A DNA stretch of 64,000 nucleotides from NCBI RefSeq assembly GCF_002078875.1, contig NC_034413.1:62911594-62975593 (forward strand), read 5' to 3'. The notes beneath the pieces were generated by a model. The model worked only from the letters and a program-made list of their open reading frames with translations. It was not told the DNA's origin and did not search any database. Positions within the stretch are counted from its first letter, which is position 1. Every line of letters begins with the position of its first letter. Shown in pieces: positions 59,399 to 64,000 of this stretch. The position numbers and the translations under genes were made by a program. The DNA is from Numida meleagris. Taxonomy: Eukaryota > Chordata > Aves > Galliformes > Numididae.

Positions 59399-61937
59399 AA
59401 CATAGCTCTATTCCCATTTGAGCCTTCCCATATGTAGGGAGGAATGGTTTTTTAAATATTCAACCAGTTTGCTATCAAAGTGGGGATTTAACATGTGATG
59501 AATTAACACGGTGCATAGCTGTGGCAAAGGAGAGTTTCTGACCACCAAGTGTTAAATCTGTGGTGCATGAAGCCCTGTTTATTTACTAGGTATCACAGCT
59601 CCTCAGTTTATGCTGAACACTTTTCCTCTATGCTTGTCCTCATGTTTAATTTTTAGTCATTTGCAGTCTTATAGAGATCAAAAGCTTCTGTCAAAACGTG
59701 GTTTGCACTGAAGTAGGTATTTAGCAAACATAGACAGAGACATTTTTCTCCCCCAATGTCTTACAGTTTAAAACAAGTCTAAAAATGATTTGTAAGAAAA
59801 ATGATCCTACAGATTTCTGCCTTTTGATTGCTTGAATTCTTAATAGAATTATATTAAAACCATCCATTTACTGTGTATATATCTATAAAATGCACCCCAT
59901 AATCAATGCCATGCAGAGAAATCAAGCAACAAGAAATAAACATAGGAATACTAATTAAGAAACGGTCACAGAAATAATCGGTGAAGAGGTTCAAAAGATC
60001 TGAGTTATCATCTCATGACCAAATGCTATTCTTTTTTCCTGCTAGAAGACATTTTACAAGATTGAAAATATTTTTGCGTCAATCTGGGTGAAATAAGAGA
60101 GTTGCTTCAAAACTTACTAGGAAATCAGGCAAAAATTCCAAAACATGGTGTCTAAGAACAGAGGAACAGCTGAAAGCAGTCAGCAGCACGGCCCTCAGGT
60201 GTGTGTTTCTGTGTTTGCATGAAGGTCAGATCACGGCAGGGTGGCAGCAAGGAACCATAACCTCAAGAGAAGGGACTCTGTCCTGCCTGCATCAAAGAGA
60301 AATATTACTTGATCTATTAGCACTTCAAATCTCTCTGCCTTCCAAATAAGTTCTTTCCTGAGTTTTGGTTTTTTTTTTAAATAAGAAAATGGTAATAGGT
60401 AAATTTCAAGCTCCAAGTTACTTTGGCTTTTCAAGCCAAAAAGGAAAACTGATTTCTGTCAAGATAGCAATTTGTGATATTGATGAAATATTTCTGAGGG
60501 ATTTCACGCCCACTTCCCTAAAAAAAAGGCTCTAATGAACAAGCAAAGAAACAGAGAGGTTCTGTTCTCTCTAGAAGATTTTTCCTTCAAAATTAGTTTT
60601 CTGTCACCCAGCCCCTGAGAGAAGCTGACTCCAACCTCTACCATTAGGAAGGTCCACAACTCGTGGCACTAGCAGCATATGGGATCTCCCCTCACAGTCA
60701 CTGTCAGTGAGTGGGTGTCATTGGCAGCAGTGGGGAACAGGGCATCCCTACAGCCCTCCTCCATCAGACAGCACCACATCCCACTCTTTGTTGCCCTTGT
60801 TGCTCCTCAAAACCCCACACTTAACCCCTTGCAAGCATATTTGCCCTTTCAAATCTGCTTTCCCCTGAGACATTTTGCTTTATCGCAACAACCTCTTTGC
60901 ATTTCCTGGGCTGCCACATATTGTCCATGCTTTTTATGCAGCCTGGGAGAAAAGAGACAACACCTCCACCTTTCCCTTTCAGATTCTTATTTCTCTATCT
61001 GGAGCCTTCTGCAAAAATTCCCCATGAGAACTGTGCTTTTATTGCTGCTGTATATTTTTATCTTGCCATTTTATACACAACGAAGAGCAGATCCCTCCTG
61101 TACCACACGTTCTCACCTCTGGCCAATGCTTCTTTCCATTTTTAATTACCATCTCGTTTACCTGTTATGACTCTATGCAGAATCATTGACACTAGAAAAC
61201 ACGCCGCACATTGCTCTCCTGTCATTGAGATGCTGGCTAGACTGGTTGTTGTGTTGGCCATGGGGACAGGATTCCACCCAGAGACCCCAAGCAATTATCT
61301 TTCTCCTTCCCCGTGGAGCTTGGAACATAGTATTGGTAATTAAATTCATACTTCTGTTTGTTGTGGATTTTTTTTTTTTCCTATATGTTCCCATTTCCCA
61401 GAAACCTTCAGCAAGCAGTTTTCTGCTGGGATGAGGAAACAGGAGCTGAGGCTGGTTTGGTTAATCTCTGGAATTCAATCTGGATTTAACATTAAAAATA
61501 ATTAAGTAATTTTATTTATTTATTTGCAAAAAAAAAATGCCCTAGATGTTTTGCTGAACAGCTCAGACTTTAGTAAGTCACACTTATGCGTCATTTTTAG
61601 GGAAAGGTACTCGGAAAGCCAAAAATGGACTTCCAGCAATGGGCAGGGGAAAAGGAAGTCCCCATGGAAAAAAGGAACAGCGTTTGTGATCCTTGTTTGC
61701 TATCACACACTACAAAAACAAGCAAACAAATCTTGCACTTAGCATTTTTGAGTCACTTGCCAAACGCCAGTGCTGTCGGCTGCCAACCCCTATCTTGGTT
61801 TTCAACTGCCCAGGCCCTCTCCCTCCTGCCAGATCACTTCTTTCTTTACAGCTGTGCCATCTACCTCCACCAGCTCCAGATTTGTTTCTCTTCCAAACCC
61901 ATTTATTATTTCTCCATTTCATTTCACTAAAGAGGGT
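59399..61937. other. Unresolved non-coding sequence
   Basis: About 2.5 kb without a recognised gene. The 163-codon frame at 60679-61170 is Leu/Ser/Pro-rich with no domain and is judged to be chance. Confidence 0.45.
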
Positions 61938-61996
61938 CTGGTTCAAGGCCCATTGAAATGCTTCCATTGATTTCAATGGACTTGAATTGGTCCCAA
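61938..61996. repeat. Ancient palindromic amniote repeat
   Basis: GGCCCATTGAAATGCT is followed by the 18-base palindrome TCCATTGATTTCAATGGA (61963-61980) and then ATTGGTCCC. This fits remembered amniote repeats of the form ...CCCATTGAAATCAATGG...CCATTGACTTCAATGG.... Family unnamed. Confidence 0.62.
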
Positions 61997-63177
61997 TGTT
62001 TTTGTTTCCTTCAGGCATCCTCAGCTGCCTCTCACTCAGCCTTTCTCGTTTTCATTCAAAGTCTCCTTTTCTCCCTTTTCATCCAGCAGTGTAATATGCC
62101 ACAAAAACCCCTATCCTCCCGGCTCCACGTTGGTGATGGTGATCAGAGCGCCCATGAGCAAGAGGAGCTGGGAAAGGCATTGGCACGGTTGCACAAAATC
62201 CCTGGCTGGCATTACAACCACTTTCTAAAAGGCTGCATATTTTCAATTTACTTTAAAGATGGCTATCATATTTTGCAATATTCCCTGTTTCTTCAATGGC
62301 TGTATGTAAACGACAAGATTATCAGCTGCATAGGAGACGCTGGAGTTAGAGAAGCTGAAGGACTGGATGTAGAGCAGGGAGTTTTGTGTGTGTAATGGGA
62401 AAAGGACAGCCAGACCCTTGGTCATCATACACCCCATGGAAATCAAAGGGAGATTTACAGCATGTGTATTTGTCCCTGAAAATACAAACACATGTAAATA
62501 GATAAATGGGAGTGATAGCACAAAATAAAAACCCAACTACGATCATCTGAGCATTTGGGAAGAGTTAAAATTTCAGCTTATACTGTACTTTTCTGAATCA
62601 CACAAAGGATAGTTACATCTCTTTCAGCAGAGTAAAACTCCAGATACAGGAACTGCTTTTGGCCTATCTCCATGAAGCATACTTAAGGATTTTCTCCTCT
62701 GGTAAACATGTTTTTCCTACCACAGATATTTTGCCCCCACGCAGAAGACCTATCTGCCTTGCAAGGACTCTGTCACTGCAGCTATTTGCTTGTTTGTAAC
62801 AAGATCATCTTTTAGCTGCTACCAAAAGCCTTTGTGCTAAATTCCAGTGTAATTACTTTCCCCTACATGCTGTGAGGACAGCCCTGTACACCATTCAGGC
62901 CCAAGCCCATCTCCTGACCTTTGCAGCCAGGGCTGGTCCACATTGCTGGGAGCTGAGACACAAGTGCTGTACACACTTGCATGATGTACAGCCACACGGA
63001 GCAGACCCCATCAAAGAGCAGAGTTTGCCCCATTTGTAACGCTTTCTCTGCAGTCTGAAAGGTGGGGGCTGGCTGAGTGTTGTGGAGGCGTTGATAATTT
63101 GAAGTGTTAATTTAATAATTCTTGCAAGTAGTTGGGTTGTCCATGATCCAGTAAACACCCTCTGAGTTTGTGGCTGC
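61997..63177. other. Unresolved sequence, one weak repeat remnant
   Basis: CCCATGGAAATCAAAGGGAG at 62434-62453 may be another decayed copy of the CCATTGA-type repeat. The 145-codon frame at 61958-62395 begins inside an ancient repeat and has no domain. Otherwise I see nothing. Confidence 0.42.
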
Positions 63178-63225
63178 TCCAAACCCATTGAAATCAGCAG
63201 GAGTCTCTCTGAACTATTGAATTAC
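63178..63225. repeat. Ancient amniote repeat fragment
   Basis: TCCAAACCCATTGAAATCAG and CAGGAGTCTCTCTGAAC match half of the remembered repeat (...AGCCCATTGAAATCAATGGGAGTCTTTC...). A second possible piece with GGCCTGAGCCTATTCCCATG lies at about 63391-63430. Confidence 0.5.
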
Positions 63226-64000
63226 AGACTTTCCTCGGGGTTGTGTACAATGCCACAGACTTAATTACCATGTTCCTGGCTGGGATAAATATGCAAATGG
63301 ACTTTTCAGCTGGAGGGCCCCAAAATACAGGTTGGACACATGGCAACTAATGACTTGATTTGGGCTATATGCAAACATTTGCCAGCCGAAGGCCTGAGCC
63401 TATTCCCATGGAAGCAAAAGGCACAATTATTACCAGCTCCAGGGAGAGCAGGACTCGGATGCCTCCTTTAAATAGTGGCCAGCATTTCCATGCAGCTCAA
63501 ATCTGTCAGCTGCCTTTCCTCAGCCCTTCCTCCTTCTCCTCTCCCTGATCTACTCTGATAAGAAAACGTCGACAACACAGATTTTATCATAAATGCCGGA
63601 GATTTATGCACCCGCAGGTTTTACTGCTGCAGGGCAGGCCTCTTATTGCACACACAGCTCCAGACATACCCAATGCAGTGGTGTTTGAACAAAGAATCAG
63701 GAGCTGGAAATCAGCATCTTGAATTTCCTAATGCTCTCCTCGGTGTCCCCTGCCCAGCACCACTCTGTTATGGTGCTGAGCAGGAATTCTGGCTCTCTCA
63801 TTATCCAAGCCTCCTCATACGGCTGATGGTGAAGGGTGGGAGAAGACGTGGTCCTATAAATGCAGCACACTGACTCAGCTCAGTGGGGCTCCAGGGCCAG
63901 CTGCAAGCAGCCTTGTTCAATCAGCTTCTGTTATGGGATGAGTACATCTGCTGGAAATATGACGTCCCTAATTCACAATTCCCATACTGTGTTTATTTAC
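63226..64000. promoter_or_regulatory. Candidate conserved block at window end
   Basis: It contains TTAATTA near 63261, a perfect octamer ATGCAAAT at 63291-63298, and CpG-retaining AT-rich sequence at 63545-63620 (AACGTCGAC, TGCCGGAG, CACCCGCAGG). No gene was recognised. Texture-based and low confidence. Confidence 0.25.

Noticed and set aside
60679..61170. 163-codon open frame
   Set aside because: Low-information Leu/Ser/Pro-rich peptide without family resemblance.
61958..62395. 145-codon open frame
   Set aside because: Starts inside an ancient palindromic repeat and has no family signature.
1..64000. CRISPR array, operons, phage or endogenous retrovirus
   Set aside because: No regularly spaced repeats, no compact gene strings, and no recognisable LTR pair or retroviral reading frame were seen.

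Overview
This window looks like ordinary non-coding DNA from a bird nuclear genome, possibly a galliform. The clearest evidence is eight 3'-end fragments of CR1 LINE elements. Several carry the bird-type tail in which a GGTTGGACTAGATG-like block precedes an ATTCTATG-type end. Short palindromic repeats built around CCATTGA...TCAATGG, which I remember as ancient amniote repeats, point the same way. No bacterial, phage or viral gene organisation is present. I recognise no protein-coding exon, tRNA, rRNA, snRNA or known microRNA. The longest open frames (200 aa or less) have no family signature and fit chance in 64 kb. The window is best read as a gene desert or a very long intron.

Layout: 0-0.4 kb is CpG-rich and could be the edge of a CpG island. 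0.4-14.8 kb is mostly unresolved unique sequence with three CR1 fragments (near 0.8, 8.1 and 9.0 kb), one ancient palindromic repeat (3.8 kb) and candidate conserved regulatory blocks near 4.7-5.3, 6.2-6.6 and 7.1-7.4 kb. At 14.78-15.13 kb lies a GGAA microsatellite containing a single N. The 95 bases before the N are repeated exactly after it, which looks like a mis-joined assembly overlap. 17.7-19.1 kb has two CpG-rich clusters around an enhancer-like block. 22.5 kb holds a possible MIR-like SINE. 23.6-27.3 kb is AT-rich and CpG-poor, and ends in an old CR1 piece.

31.9-39.3 kb is the best regulatory candidate region: several blocks combine AT-rich homeodomain-type motifs with retained CpGs, plus one CpG-rich cluster at 32.5-32.8 kb. 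40-53 kb is mainly unresolved, with three ancient palindromic repeats near 40.0, 48.2 and 50.3 kb and CR1 fragments at 43.6 and 52.2 kb. 53.4-54.7 kb has a MIR-like SINE and then a candidate conserved block containing an 18-bp perfect inverted repeat. 55.9-59.4 kb has two more CR1 pieces, one with an apparent internal micro-inversion. 61.9-63.9 kb has more ancient repeats and one last enhancer-like block.

No genes are seen working together here. If the window has a function it is probably long-range regulation of a neighbouring gene, but that is inference from base composition and motif texture, because no alignment could be run. I found no convincing novel biological system. The best-supported oddities are the duplication around the N, the CR1 micro-inversion and the inverted repeat at 54.2 kb.
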